Shown here piece after piece: positions 1 through 5,503 of a DNA stretch of 5,503 nucleotides. Source of the stretch: Prevotellaceae bacterium (GTDB lineage Bacteria; Bacteroidota; Bacteroidia; Bacteroidales; Bacteroidaceae); the NCBI GenBank assembly GCA_022508685.1, contig JAFLUS010000157.1, forward strand, positions 1 to 5,503. Reading direction: 5' to 3'. Positions within the stretch are counted from its first letter, which is position 1. The number at the start of each line of letters is the position of its first letter. The translations under genes were made by a program, and so were the position numbers. Below the pieces are notes generated by a model. It saw only the letters and a program-made list of their open reading frames with translations. It made no database searches and was not told where the DNA came from.

Positions 1-7
1 TGGCTTC

Positions 8-23
8 ACGCGCACGCGCGCGT
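8..23. repeat. alternating purine-pyrimidine CG run
   Basis: This 16-nt stretch alternates purine and pyrimidine and is almost entirely C/G. Its right part (14-23, acgcgcgcgt) is a perfect palindrome. Such runs can adopt Z-DNA under supercoiling, but the tract is short. No T-tract follows on either strand, so it is not a convincing terminator. It may simply lie inside a neighbouring gene that runs off the left edge; read leftwards, one frame gives a charged Lys/Glu/Arg/Ala-rich peptide. Confidence 0.4.
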
Positions 24-44
24 TCCTTTATATATGTCTTTCCG

Positions 45-875
45 CTATCGTTCCAAACGATTTTGAACGACGGCTTGCTGCTTTTGTTGTATGTGGCTGC
101 GACGGGTGTTGCCTGTGAGCGTGGCGTTGCTGCTGTTGTAGGCTTCGAGCATGAGGTCGTCGATGTCGGCATGGAGGTTCAGCACTGCCGACTCTGTGAG
201 GATGACGTCAGCGCGTGCCGTTGTCAGTTGTGCCGTGCACTGCGCGTTTGCCGTCAGGTCGAGGGTGGCGTGAACGGCGGCTGCAACGTTGGCTTCCACC
301 TTGCTGTCGCTGTTCTGAATGACGGTGGCTTCGTCGCATGCCACATGAGCAAACTGCGCCGTGCTGTTGGCTTGCCCTTCATAACGGAAAGTTTGGCAGA
401 CGATGCTGTCGAACGCAAGCGTGCCGCCGCCCATTCCGCCCATGTGGAGGTCGGTGGTGCGGAGCGTGCCGATGCTGCGCACGTTGCCCGTGCCGATGTT
501 TGCCAGCATGTGGAACTCGGGGCAGGAAATGTGGAGCGTAATGTCGGCAGTGGTGGCAAACTGGTTGGTCGATGTCATGCGCTCCATGGGCAGACTGACC
601 GTCAGAATACCGCCGTCGACGTCATACTGGATGTGGCTGATGAGGGCAGCGTCGCCTGTGGCTTGCAACGCGCATGGCCCTTCGCTCAGTTCAATGTTCA
701 TGCTGCCGATATTGGTAACGCTGTGAAACTCGTTGATGAGTGGCAGATGCTTCGTCGTGCTCTCGCGCTGTGTGCCGGCGTCCGTGGTCGGCGGTGTGGA
801 TGGTTGTTTGGATTGGCAGGACAGGAGTGTCGTGGCGATGAGCAGGACGAGGTACAGGAATGTGTTCGGTTTCAT
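45..875 (-). CDS. putative GIN-domain (DUF2807-like) lipoprotein
   Basis: A 276-residue exported lipoprotein of unknown function. Seen: a short basic N-terminus (MKPN), a hydrophobic segment at about residues 5-17 and a lipobox L17-L-S-C20, so signal peptidase II should cleave before Cys20. A Ser/Thr/Pro-rich linker follows (about 21-45). The rest (about 48-255) is repetitive beta-type sequence with alternating hydrophobic residues. It begins with a 'F-HSVTNIGSMNIELSEG' strand pair and a later 'VDGGILTVSLP', the pattern of the GIN or auto-transporter adhesin head domain (DUF2807) common in Bacteroidota. A glycine-rich turn GGMGGG lies at 146-151. No acidic residues follow Cys20, so the surface-export signal described for some Bacteroidota lipoproteins is not obvious and a periplasm-facing anchor is possible (inference). 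The gene is monocistronic in this window and divergent from slyD. The start is the only ATG giving a signal peptide. The lipoprotein call is firm; the domain call is by pattern only. Confidence 0.85.
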   Translation of the reverse strand: MKPNTFLYLVLLIATTLLSCQSKQPSTPPTTDAGTQRESTTKHLPLINEFHSVTNIGSMNIELSEGPCALQATGDAALISHIQYDVDGGILTVSLPMERMTSTNQFATTADITLHISCPEFHMLANIGTGNVRSIGTLRTTDLHMGGMGGGTLAFDSIVCQTFRYEGQANSTAQFAHVACDEATVIQNSDSKVEANVAAAVHATLDLTANAQCTAQLTTARADVILTESAVLNLHADIDDLMLEAYNSSNATLTGNTRRSHIQQKQQAVVQNRLER

Positions 876-893
876 GGGTTATCCAATTTTTTG

Positions 894-901
894 CGAAGGT
901 A
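894..901 (-). promoter_or_regulatory. possible -7 element of the lipoprotein gene
   Basis: Read leftwards this octamer is TACCTTCG, one mismatch from the Bacteroidota -7 consensus TAnnTTTG. It ends 18 nt before the ATG. I see no good TTTG-type -33 element at the expected spacing of about 19-21 nt, and the implied 5' leader would be very short. This is a weak candidate. Confidence 0.3.
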
Positions 902-973
902 CGAATAAATGTCGAAATGGCGACGGGATTGACGAAAAACTCCATCGGAAGCGCGTGTTTTTTGCCCATTCAC

Positions 974-1004
974 TTTACACTTTTCACATTTCTTTGTATC
1001 TTTG
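974..1004 (+). promoter_or_regulatory. Bacteroidota-type promoter of the slyD-kdsD cluster
   Basis: TATCTTTG at 997-1004 matches the -7 consensus TAnnTTTG of the Bacteroidota primary sigma factor exactly. A TTTA at 974-977, 19 nt upstream, is an imperfect -33 element (consensus TTTG). The predicted transcript would start near 1010-1012, leaving an A-rich leader of about 22-24 nt before the slyD ATG. No equally good match is seen in the short gaps between the downstream genes, which supports one main promoter for the whole cluster. Confidence 0.65.
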
Positions 1005-1033
1005 CGAACAGAATAATCTAAAACAGCAAGACT

Positions 1034-1666
1034 ATGGCCATACAGAATAACTATGTAGCCGTTTCCTACAAATTGTATGTGAAAGACGAGGACGACGAGC
1101 AGGAAGCGCTCGTTGAACAATGCGACAGCGTGCATCCGTTCCAGTTCATCAGCAACTTGCAAGTGGTGCTGCCGGCATTCGAGCAGCAAGTGGTGGGACT
1201 GAAACGCGGCGAGAAGTTCGACTTCGTCATTCCGTGCAACGATGCCTACGGCGAATTCCAAGACGAACTGATGTTCGACGTACCGCGTTCGGTGTTTGAA
1301 CTCGACGGACGTTTCGACAAGGAACGCATCTTCGAAGGCAACATCATCCCGCTGCAGGGCGAGGACGGACAACGATTTAACGCCACGGTGATTGAGGTAA
1401 AGGCCGACGCCGTGACGATTGACCTGAACCATCCGCGTGCCGGACAGGACTTGCACTTCGTGGGACAGGTGATTGAAAACCGCGAAGCCACAAGCGACGA
1501 ACTGACGGGCATGGTGAACATGATGGCAAGCGACTCGTGCGGTTGCGGTTGTTGTGGTTGCGACCACGACGGCTGCGGACACGATGGCTGCGGTCACAGC
1601 GGTTGCGGCGGACATCATCACGACCACGACCACAAACCACGCCGCAAACGCATCGGCGAGGCATAA
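1034..1666 (+). CDS. slyD: FKBP-type peptidyl-prolyl isomerase, SlyD-like
   Basis: A 210-residue SlyD-family protein. The family combines prolyl cis-trans isomerase and chaperone activity, and its E. coli member also binds nickel for hydrogenase assembly. Seen: an FKBP N-terminal strand ([10 protein letters not shown], 7-16), then the pocket segment [21 protein letters not shown] (44-64, matching the family's LIPGLE...GxxVGDKF), then DAYGEF (70-75), the insert-in-flap domain (about 75-125) and [11 protein letters not shown] (132-142, family NHPLAGxxLxF). It ends in ENREAT..EL and a Cys/His-rich tail (169-200) with 8 Cys and 8 His. A basic KPRRKR closes the protein. Length is close to E. coli SlyD. 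The pocket lacks the usual glycine (LPAFE for LIPGLE, SNL for GxG), so isomerase strength is uncertain. First gene of the cluster; no nickel-enzyme gene is in view. The upstream sequence is A-rich without a Shine-Dalgarno. Confidence 0.9.
   Translation: MAIQNNYVAVSYKLYVKDEDDEQEALVEQCDSVHPFQFISNLQVVLPAFEQQVVGLKRGEKFDFVIPCNDAYGEFQDELMFDVPRSVFELDGRFDKERIFEGNIIPLQGEDGQRFNATVIEVKADAVTIDLNHPRAGQDLHFVGQVIENREATSDELTGMVNMMASDSCGCGCCGCDHDGCGHDGCGHSGCGGHHHDHDHKPRRKRIGEA
1571..1615 (+). repeat. 15-bp tandem repeat in the slyD metal-binding tail
   Basis: Three consecutive 15-bp units (1571-1585, 1586-1600, 1601-1615) encode [10 protein letters not shown] and GCGGH. The first two differ at only a few bases and the third is more diverged. 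They sit within the Cys/His-rich tail of the SlyD-like protein. The in-frame pentapeptide period means that unit gain or loss would change the number of metal ligands without a frameshift. Upstream GCGCCGC-type sequence suggests older, degenerate units. Confidence 0.75.
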
Positions 1667-1683
1667 ACACAGCAACGCAATTC

Positions 1684-2760
1684 ATGCGCAACACGTTTGG
1701 CAACATATTCAGACTGACCACCTTTGGCGAAAGCCACGGAGAGGCTGTGGGCGGAGTCATTGACGGAATGCCGGCAGGCATCCTTGTCGACATGGACTTT
1801 ATCCAGCATGAACTCGACCGCCGCCGTCCCGGACAGAGCCAACTGACGACCGCACGCAAGGAAAGCGACCGAGTGGATGTTCTTTCAGGCGTGTTTGAAG
1901 GTTACACCACCGGCACGCCCATCGGTTTCGTGGTGCGCAACGAGAACCAACATTCTGCCGACTACGAAAATCTGCGCAATGTGTTCCGTCCGTCCCATGC
2001 GGACTTTACCTATACGCAGAAGTATGGTCGGCGCGACCATCGCGGAGGTGGACGTTCGTCGGCTCGCGAAACCATTTCCCGTGTCGTGGGCGGCGCTTTT
2101 GCCAAATTGGCGTTGCAGCAACTCGGTATCCGCATCACGGCATACACGTCGCAAGTGGGGCATATCTGCCTTGACACACCCTACACGCAATTGGATTTCG
2201 CACAGATTGACACCAATGCCGTGCGCTGTCCCGATGCCGACGCAGCCCGACGGATGGAGGAACTGATTTTGGCGGTAAAAGCCGAAGGCGACACCATCGG
2301 CGGCGTCATTACCTGCGTGGTACAAGGCTGCCCGCCCGGACTTGGCGAACCGACATTCGGCAAACTCCACGCTGCACTCGGCGCTGCCATGCTCGGCATC
2401 AACGCCGTGAAAGGTTTTGAATATGGCGAAGGATTTGCCGGCGTTGTGCAACGTGGCAGCGAGCAAAACGACATTTTCTGCTGCAAAGACGGCACCATCA
2501 CGACGCACACCAACCACAGTGGCGGCATACAGGGCGGCATCAGCAACGGACAGGACATCTATTTCCGCGTCGCCTTCAAACCCGTGGCGACGCTGCTGCG
2601 CGAACAACCGACTGTAGACATCGACGGACAGCCGACGCAGTTGAACGTGCGCGGACGGCACGACCCGTGTGTCCTGCCTCGAGCCGTGCCGATTGTGGAG
2701 TCGATGGCGGCTATGACGATTTTGGACTACTATTTATTGAACAAAACTACCCGATTATGA
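1684..2760 (+). CDS. aroC: chorismate synthase
   Basis: A 358-residue cytosolic enzyme for the last shikimate step: 5-enolpyruvylshikimate-3-phosphate to chorismate, using reduced FMN. Family signatures are all present: FGESHG (14-19), DRRRPGQS (45-52), RPSHAD (102-107), [10 protein letters not shown] (121-130), INAVKG (239-244) and GRHDPC (324-329). H18 and H105 correspond to the two histidines implicated in catalysis in characterised chorismate synthases. Length matches the monofunctional bacterial form, with no attached flavin reductase domain. The open frame extends upstream into slyD, but the family N-terminus begins exactly at [10 protein letters not shown], so the ATG at 1684 is chosen. 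It lies 17 nt after slyD with no Shine-Dalgarno, and its TGA overlaps the ssb ATG (ATGA). No truncation or missing key residue. Confidence 0.97.
   Translation: MRNTFGNIFRLTTFGESHGEAVGGVIDGMPAGILVDMDFIQHELDRRRPGQSQLTTARKESDRVDVLSGVFEGYTTGTPIGFVVRNENQHSADYENLRNVFRPSHADFTYTQKYGRRDHRGGGRSSARETISRVVGGAFAKLALQQLGIRITAYTSQVGHICLDTPYTQLDFAQIDTNAVRCPDADAARRMEELILAVKAEGDTIGGVITCVVQGCPPGLGEPTFGKLHAALGAAMLGINAVKGFEYGEGFAGVVQRGSEQNDIFCCKDGTITTHTNHSGGIQGGISNGQDIYFRVAFKPVATLLREQPTVDIDGQPTQLNVRGRHDPCVLPRAVPIVESMAAMTILDYYLLNKTTRL
2757..2760 (+). other. ATGA stop/start overlap, aroC-ssb
   Basis: The aroC TGA (2758-2760) and the ssb ATG (2757-2759) share bases. There is no Shine-Dalgarno ahead of ssb, so termination-reinitiation coupling from aroC is a likely way for ribosomes to reach ssb (inference). 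Confidence 0.85.
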
Positions 2761-3206
2761 ATAAGGTCATGTTGATAGGCAACGTAGGGCAAGACCCTAC
2801 GGTTCGTTACCTCGACACCGGCATTTGTGTGGCATCCGTCCGACTGGCTACGACGGAACGTGGCTACACGTTGGAGAATGGCACGTCGGTGCCCGACCGC
2901 ACTGAGTGGCACACCGTTATCTTCTGGCGTCGCTTGGGCGAAATTGTAGAAAAATACGTGCATAAGGGCGACAAGATGTATGTGGAAGGCAAAATCCAGA
3001 CCCGCACTTACGACGACCGCCAAGGCGTGCGCCGTCAAGTGGTGGAGATTATGGCAGACAACATGGAACTGCTTTCGCCACGCTCCACACAAGACTCCGC
3101 ACCGGCAACGTCGGCTGCGCCAACTGCCCCAATCCAACAGGCAACTGCAACCACCGCATCGTCCGCACCGGCAGTGCAGCCGCAGGACGAAGAAATGCCC
3201 TTCTGA
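2757..3206 (+). CDS. ssb: single-stranded DNA-binding protein
   Basis: A 149-residue SSB that coats single-stranded DNA in replication, recombination and repair, normally as a homotetramer. Seen: N-terminal OB fold (about 1-106) opening with [18 protein letters not shown], the central [14 protein letters not shown] (49-62) with Trp51 and Trp57 in the usual DNA-stacking region, and [18 protein letters not shown] (70-87). A low-complexity Ala/Thr/Pro/Gln/Ser linker follows (about 108-143). The acidic tip DEEMPF (144-149) is the equivalent of E. coli DDDIPF that recruits SSB partner proteins. The open frame extends upstream into aroC, but the family start is MNKV, so translation starts at the ATG within the ATGA overlap. 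This overlap suggests translational coupling to aroC. The linker is short, so the protein is compact for the family but intact. Confidence 0.96.
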   Translation: MNKVMLIGNVGQDPTVRYLDTGICVASVRLATTERGYTLENGTSVPDRTEWHTVIFWRRLGEIVEKYVHKGDKMYVEGKIQTRTYDDRQGVRRQVVEIMADNMELLSPRSTQDSAPATSAAPTAPIQQATATTASSAPAVQPQDEEMPF

Positions 3207-3211
3207 CGCGA

Positions 3212-3835
3212 ATGTTGTATTTTGATAAGCACTACGCAGGGTGGCGCATTGCCGTATGGCACGTGACGGAGGACATTAACGAACTGCTTGCCATGCTGCC
3301 CGACGAAGACCTCGTCAGAAACGAGGCGGAAGAGCGTTTCCAATCATTGGGACGGATATTGGAATGGACTGCCGTCCGCGTGCTGCTGTTCAAGATGCTC
3401 GAACGCCAAGTGCCCATTGCGTATGACGACGATGGTGCACCGCATTTGCCTGAATACGAGAACCTCGACATCAGCATTTCCCACACTCACGACTACGTGG
3501 CCGTCGCCCTCTCCGAAGTAGGCAAAGTCGGCATCGACGTCGAGCAGATTGGCCCGAAGGTGGCACGTGTGAAAAGCCGTTTCGTGCGCGAAGACGAACG
3601 TGCCGACAACGTCATCGACATGCTGCTGCACTGGTCTGCCAAGGAAACTGCATTCAAGGTGCTGCACTGCACGAAAGTCGATTTTCTGAAGCACTTCTAC
3701 ATTCCTCCGTTCACGCAACAGGAAGAAGGCAATTTCCTGCTGCACGAAACGCGGACGGACGACGAACAGACCATACCCATCGCCTACAAAGTCTTCGCCG
3801 ACTTCGTACTGACCTACGCACATATCCTGCCATAA
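3212..3835 (+). CDS. 4'-phosphopantetheinyl transferase superfamily protein (Sfp/AcpT-like)
   Basis: A 207-residue cytosolic enzyme that would transfer 4'-phosphopantetheine from coenzyme A to a serine of an acyl or peptidyl carrier protein. The Sfp-type motifs appear in order: GAPHLP (75-80), ISISHTHDYVAVALS (87-101, the S-x-S-H CoA-contact motif with H91), VGIDVEQI (106-113) with the Mg-binding D109 and E111, and WSAKETAFKV (141-150, the WxxKExxxK motif with K144 and E145). The length is nearer to the two-subdomain Sfp type than to trimeric AcpS (about 120 residues). No carrier protein, NRPS or polyketide gene is in the window, so the substrate is unknown. A housekeeping role on fatty-acid ACP is a reasonable inference given the company of Kdo and other core genes. 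It starts 5 nt after ssb and ends 11 nt before kdsA. All catalytic motifs are intact. Confidence 0.9.
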   Translation: MLYFDKHYAGWRIAVWHVTEDINELLAMLPDEDLVRNEAEERFQSLGRILEWTAVRVLLFKMLERQVPIAYDDDGAPHLPEYENLDISISHTHDYVAVALSEVGKVGIDVEQIGPKVARVKSRFVREDERADNVIDMLLHWSAKETAFKVLHCTKVDFLKHFYIPPFTQQEEGNFLLHETRTDDEQTIPIAYKVFADFVLTYAHILP

Positions 3836-3846
3836 CCATTTTAGCA

Positions 3847-4602
3847 ATGAATCCCATCATCATAGCCGGCCCATGCGTCATCGAAAGCATGGAAATACTC
3901 GAACAAGTGGCACAGAAACTTGTCGAATTGCGCGATACACTGGGTGTCGACATCATCTTCAAATCCTCTTTTGACAAAGCCAACCGCACGTCCATCCGCT
4001 CTTTCCGAGGGCCCGGACTGCAACGCGGTCTGCAGATGCTTGCCGACATCAAGGACAAGTACCACCTGCGACTGCTTACCGACATCCACGAATCGTGCCA
4101 AGCCGCTGCAGCAGGCGAAGTCGTCGATGTGCTGCAAATCCCTGCCTTCCTGTGTCGCCAGACCGACTTGCTCGTGGCAGCCGCACAGACCGGCAGAATT
4201 GTCAACATCAAGAAAGCGCAATTCCTGTCGGGACTCGACATGGAGTTCCCCGTGCAGAAGGTGCGCGAAAGCGGTAACGACAACGTATGGCTGACGGAAC
4301 GTGGCAACATCTACGGCTACAACAACCTTGTCGTCGATTTCCGCAACATTGCCGACATGCACCATTTCACCTCCACCGTCATCATGGACTGTACCCATTC
4401 CGTGCAGCGTCCGGGTGCAGCAGGCGGAAAGACAGGCGGCAACCGCGAATTTGTGCCTGCGATGGCGTTGGCAGCCAAAGCCTTTGGTGCGGACGGCTAT
4501 TTCTTTGAAGTCCATCCCGACCCCGACAACGCCCTCAGTGACGGCCCGAACATGCTCCGTCTGGACGATTTGGAAACCATTGTTAAAGAACTGACCAAAT
4601 GA
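3847..4602 (+). CDS. kdsA: 3-deoxy-8-phosphooctulonate synthase (Kdo-8-P synthase)
   Basis: A 251-residue cytosolic (beta/alpha)8 enzyme condensing PEP with D-arabinose 5-phosphate to Kdo-8-phosphate, for the lipopolysaccharide inner core. Family motifs: IAGPCVIES (6-14), FKSSFDKANRTSI (38-50), FRGPGL (53-58), TDIHES (78-83), QIPAFLCRQTDLL (97-109), KKAQFLSG (122-129), LTERGN.YGYNNLVVDFR (149-166) and EVHPDPDNALSDGPN (221-235). C10, H184, E221 and D232 match the four metal ligands of the metal-dependent class (Aquifex type); the E. coli-type enzyme has Asn in place of this Cys. Arg51 stands where Aquifex and E. coli have His in SIHSF/Y-RG. The chain is slightly short at the C-terminus compared with the usual 265-285 residues. 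DAHP synthase is the other relative, but the ANR and LCRQTDLL motifs favour KdsA. Its TGA overlaps the kdsD ATG. Confidence 0.95.
   Translation: MNPIIIAGPCVIESMEILEQVAQKLVELRDTLGVDIIFKSSFDKANRTSIRSFRGPGLQRGLQMLADIKDKYHLRLLTDIHESCQAAAAGEVVDVLQIPAFLCRQTDLLVAAAQTGRIVNIKKAQFLSGLDMEFPVQKVRESGNDNVWLTERGNIYGYNNLVVDFRNIADMHHFTSTVIMDCTHSVQRPGAAGGKTGGNREFVPAMALAAKAFGADGYFFEVHPDPDNALSDGPNMLRLDDLETIVKELTK
4599..4602 (+). other. ATGA stop/start overlap, kdsA-kdsD
   Basis: The kdsA TGA (4600-4602) overlaps the kdsD ATG (4599-4601). Consecutive enzymes of the Kdo pathway are thus likely to be translationally coupled, which would keep their amounts matched (inference). Confidence 0.85.
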
Positions 4603-5503
4603 ATACGATACGCGAATACGCCATACAGGCACTGCGTGACGAATCGCAAGCCCTGCTTGACCTGATACCTCAATTGGATGAGAATTTTGACCGTGTTGCC
4701 GAACTCATCTATGCCAGTAGCGGGCACGTCGTCGTGACGGGTGTGGGCAAATCCGGACACGTCGGTGCAAAAATGGCAGCCACGTTGGCAAGCACCGGCA
4801 CACCGGCATTCTTCATCAATCCGCTCGATGCCATGCACGGCGACCTCGGCATGATACTTCCCACCGACATCGTGCTGATGATTTCCAATTCGGGCAATAC
4901 CGACGAACTGCTGCGTTTCATGGCATCGCTCGAAGAACGCAACATCCCCGTTGTGGCAATGACCGGCAATGCTTCGTCGCTCATTGCACGCCATGCCCAT
5001 TATCACATCCTCGTCAACGTCGAGAAAGAAGCCTGTCCGCTCAATCTTGCACCGACATCCTCCACAACGGCAGCCATTGCCATGGGGGATGCGCTCGCCA
5101 TCGCCCTCATGCAGATGCGGCATTTCAAAGCCAACGACTTTGCCAAATTCCATCCGGGTGGTTCTATTGGACACAAACTCGTGACGCGAGTGCGCGATGT
5201 GATGTACACCGACAACTTTCCCATCATCTCCCCACAGACGCGCCTCAGCGATGCCATCATCGACATTTCGCGTGGCAAACTCGGTCTTGGCGTCGTCATG
5301 CAGGATGAGCACGTCATCGGCATCATTACCGACGGCGACATCCGTCGTGCCGTCGAGGGTGCACGCGAAAACTTCTTTACCCTCACTGCTGCCGATGCCA
5401 TGACGCGCAATCCAAAGACCATTGGCCCCGATGCCAAACTCACGCAAATTCAGCAAATGTTCCGCACGCACAAGATTCACTCGCTCCTTGTGCTCAACGA
5501 CGA
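4599..5503 (+). CDS. kdsD: arabinose-5-phosphate isomerase, SIS + CBS domains (3'-truncated by window)
   Basis: This gene runs off the right edge; 301 complete codons are visible and no stop is reached. The KpsF/GutQ/KdsD family interconverts D-ribulose 5-phosphate and D-arabinose 5-phosphate, supplying the KdsA substrate. Seen: SIS domain (about 30-175) with VTGVGKSGHVGAKMAATLAS (46-65), ISNSGNTDEL (95-104) and VEKEACPLNLAPTSSTTA (141-158), then FHPGGSIGHKL (184-194). K51, the acidic D103/E104, E144 and H185 correspond to the active-site Lys, Glu, Glu and His of E. coli KdsD. A first CBS domain spans about 200-255 (DVMYT...GIITDGDIRRA), and a second begins near 264 (AADAMTRNP). Family members are about 320-330 residues, so roughly 20-30 residues lie beyond the window. 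The start is the ATG in the ATGA overlap with kdsA, giving the expected family N-terminus. The symbol is chosen over gutQ or kpsF because of the kdsA neighbour. Confidence 0.95.
   Translation, partial: MNTIREYAIQALRDESQALLDLIPQLDENFDRVAELIYASSGHVVVTGVGKSGHVGAKMAATLASTGTPAFFINPLDAMHGDLGMILPTDIVLMISNSGNTDELLRFMASLEERNIPVVAMTGNASSLIARHAHYHILVNVEKEACPLNLAPTSSTTAAIAMGDALAIALMQMRHFKANDFAKFHPGGSIGHKLVTRVRDVMYTDNFPIISPQTRLSDAIIDISRGKLGLGVVMQDEHVIGIITDGDIRRAVEGARENFFTLTAADAMTRNPKTIGPDAKLTQIQQMFRTHKIHSLLVLND

Larger units (their letters stand above)
876..1033. other. divergent intergenic region
   Basis: These 158 bp separate the leftward lipoprotein gene from the rightward slyD-kdsD cluster, and must hold the promoters for both. 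The right half (about 958-1020) is distinctly T- and A-rich compared with the coding DNA and contains the best promoter match in the window. I see no operator-like inverted repeat, riboswitch or small ORF here. Confidence 0.6.

Noticed and set aside
47..61. Hairpin ATCGTT-CCA-AACGAT followed by TTT as a terminator
   Set aside because: The stem is only 6 bp and AT-rich, the T-run is on the + strand while the adjacent gene is read leftwards, and it lies inside that gene's last codons.
63..908. 281-codon open frame on the + strand, antisense to the lipoprotein gene
   Set aside because: It has no recognisable domain, is Cys/Val/Ala-rich in the manner of an antisense translation, and covers a gene with a clear signal peptide and lipobox. 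It also runs over that gene's promoter region.
1538..1636. Repetitive C/G-rich stretch as a CRISPR-like or regulatory repeat
   Set aside because: The repeat is in frame, contiguous without spacers, and fully explained by the Cys/His-rich protein tail.
1537..1683. N-terminal extension of aroC overlapping slyD
   Set aside because: The extra residues are an Arg/Leu-rich shadow of the slyD Cys/His tail. The conserved chorismate synthase N-terminus begins at the ATG at 1684.
2667..2756. N-terminal extension of ssb into aroC
   Set aside because: SSB proteins start at MNKV or similar, which coincides with the ATG at 2757. The upstream part is a shadow of the aroC C-terminus.
4497..5480. 327-codon leftward open frame antisense to kdsA and kdsD
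   Set aside because: The + strand codes for an unmistakable SIS/CBS isomerase here. Long antisense frames appear opposite most genes in this window (also 1885-2661 and 3841-4632). That follows from codon choice, because the sense genes rarely use the codons that create antisense stops.

Overview
The window reads as ordinary chromosomal DNA of a Bacteroidota member, most likely of the order Bacteroidales. The signs are: a TAnnTTTG-type -7 promoter element ahead of the main operon, no Shine-Dalgarno (AGGAGG-like) sequences before any gene, a small lipoprotein with a GIN/DUF2807-type beta domain, an FKBP/SlyD protein with a Cys/His-rich tail, and lipopolysaccharide (Kdo) genes. The base composition looks moderately GC-rich for that group. 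I cannot name the genus.

Layout. Positions 1-44 carry no recognisable gene, only a short alternating C/G run. A lipoprotein gene is read leftwards (875 to 45). A 158-bp divergent intergenic region (876-1033) separates it from a rightward cluster of six tightly packed genes that fills the rest of the window: slyD-like FKBP (1034-1666), aroC (1684-2760), ssb (2757-3206), a 4'-phosphopantetheinyl transferase (3212-3835), kdsA (3847-4602) and kdsD (4599 to beyond the right edge). Gaps are 17, -4, 5, 11 and -4 nt. Two junctions are ATGA stop/start overlaps, so the six genes are probably one transcription unit with translational coupling.

How the genes fit together. kdsD and kdsA encode consecutive steps of Kdo synthesis: ribulose-5-P to arabinose-5-P, then condensation with PEP to Kdo-8-P. 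This feeds the inner core of lipopolysaccharide. aroC completes the shikimate pathway to chorismate, which also consumes PEP upstream. The phosphopantetheinyl transferase activates carrier proteins, possibly the acyl carrier protein that supplies lipid A and membrane acyl chains. ssb and slyD are DNA-maintenance and protein-folding or metal-handling housekeeping genes. The cluster looks like a growth-linked housekeeping operon rather than one pathway.

I found no mobile element, CRISPR array, RNA gene or clear horizontally acquired block. I do not see a new biological system here. The points most worth a second look are the repeat-built metal-binding tail and altered pocket of the SlyD-like protein, the unusual mixture of functions in the operon, and a His-to-Arg change in the KdsA substrate-binding region.
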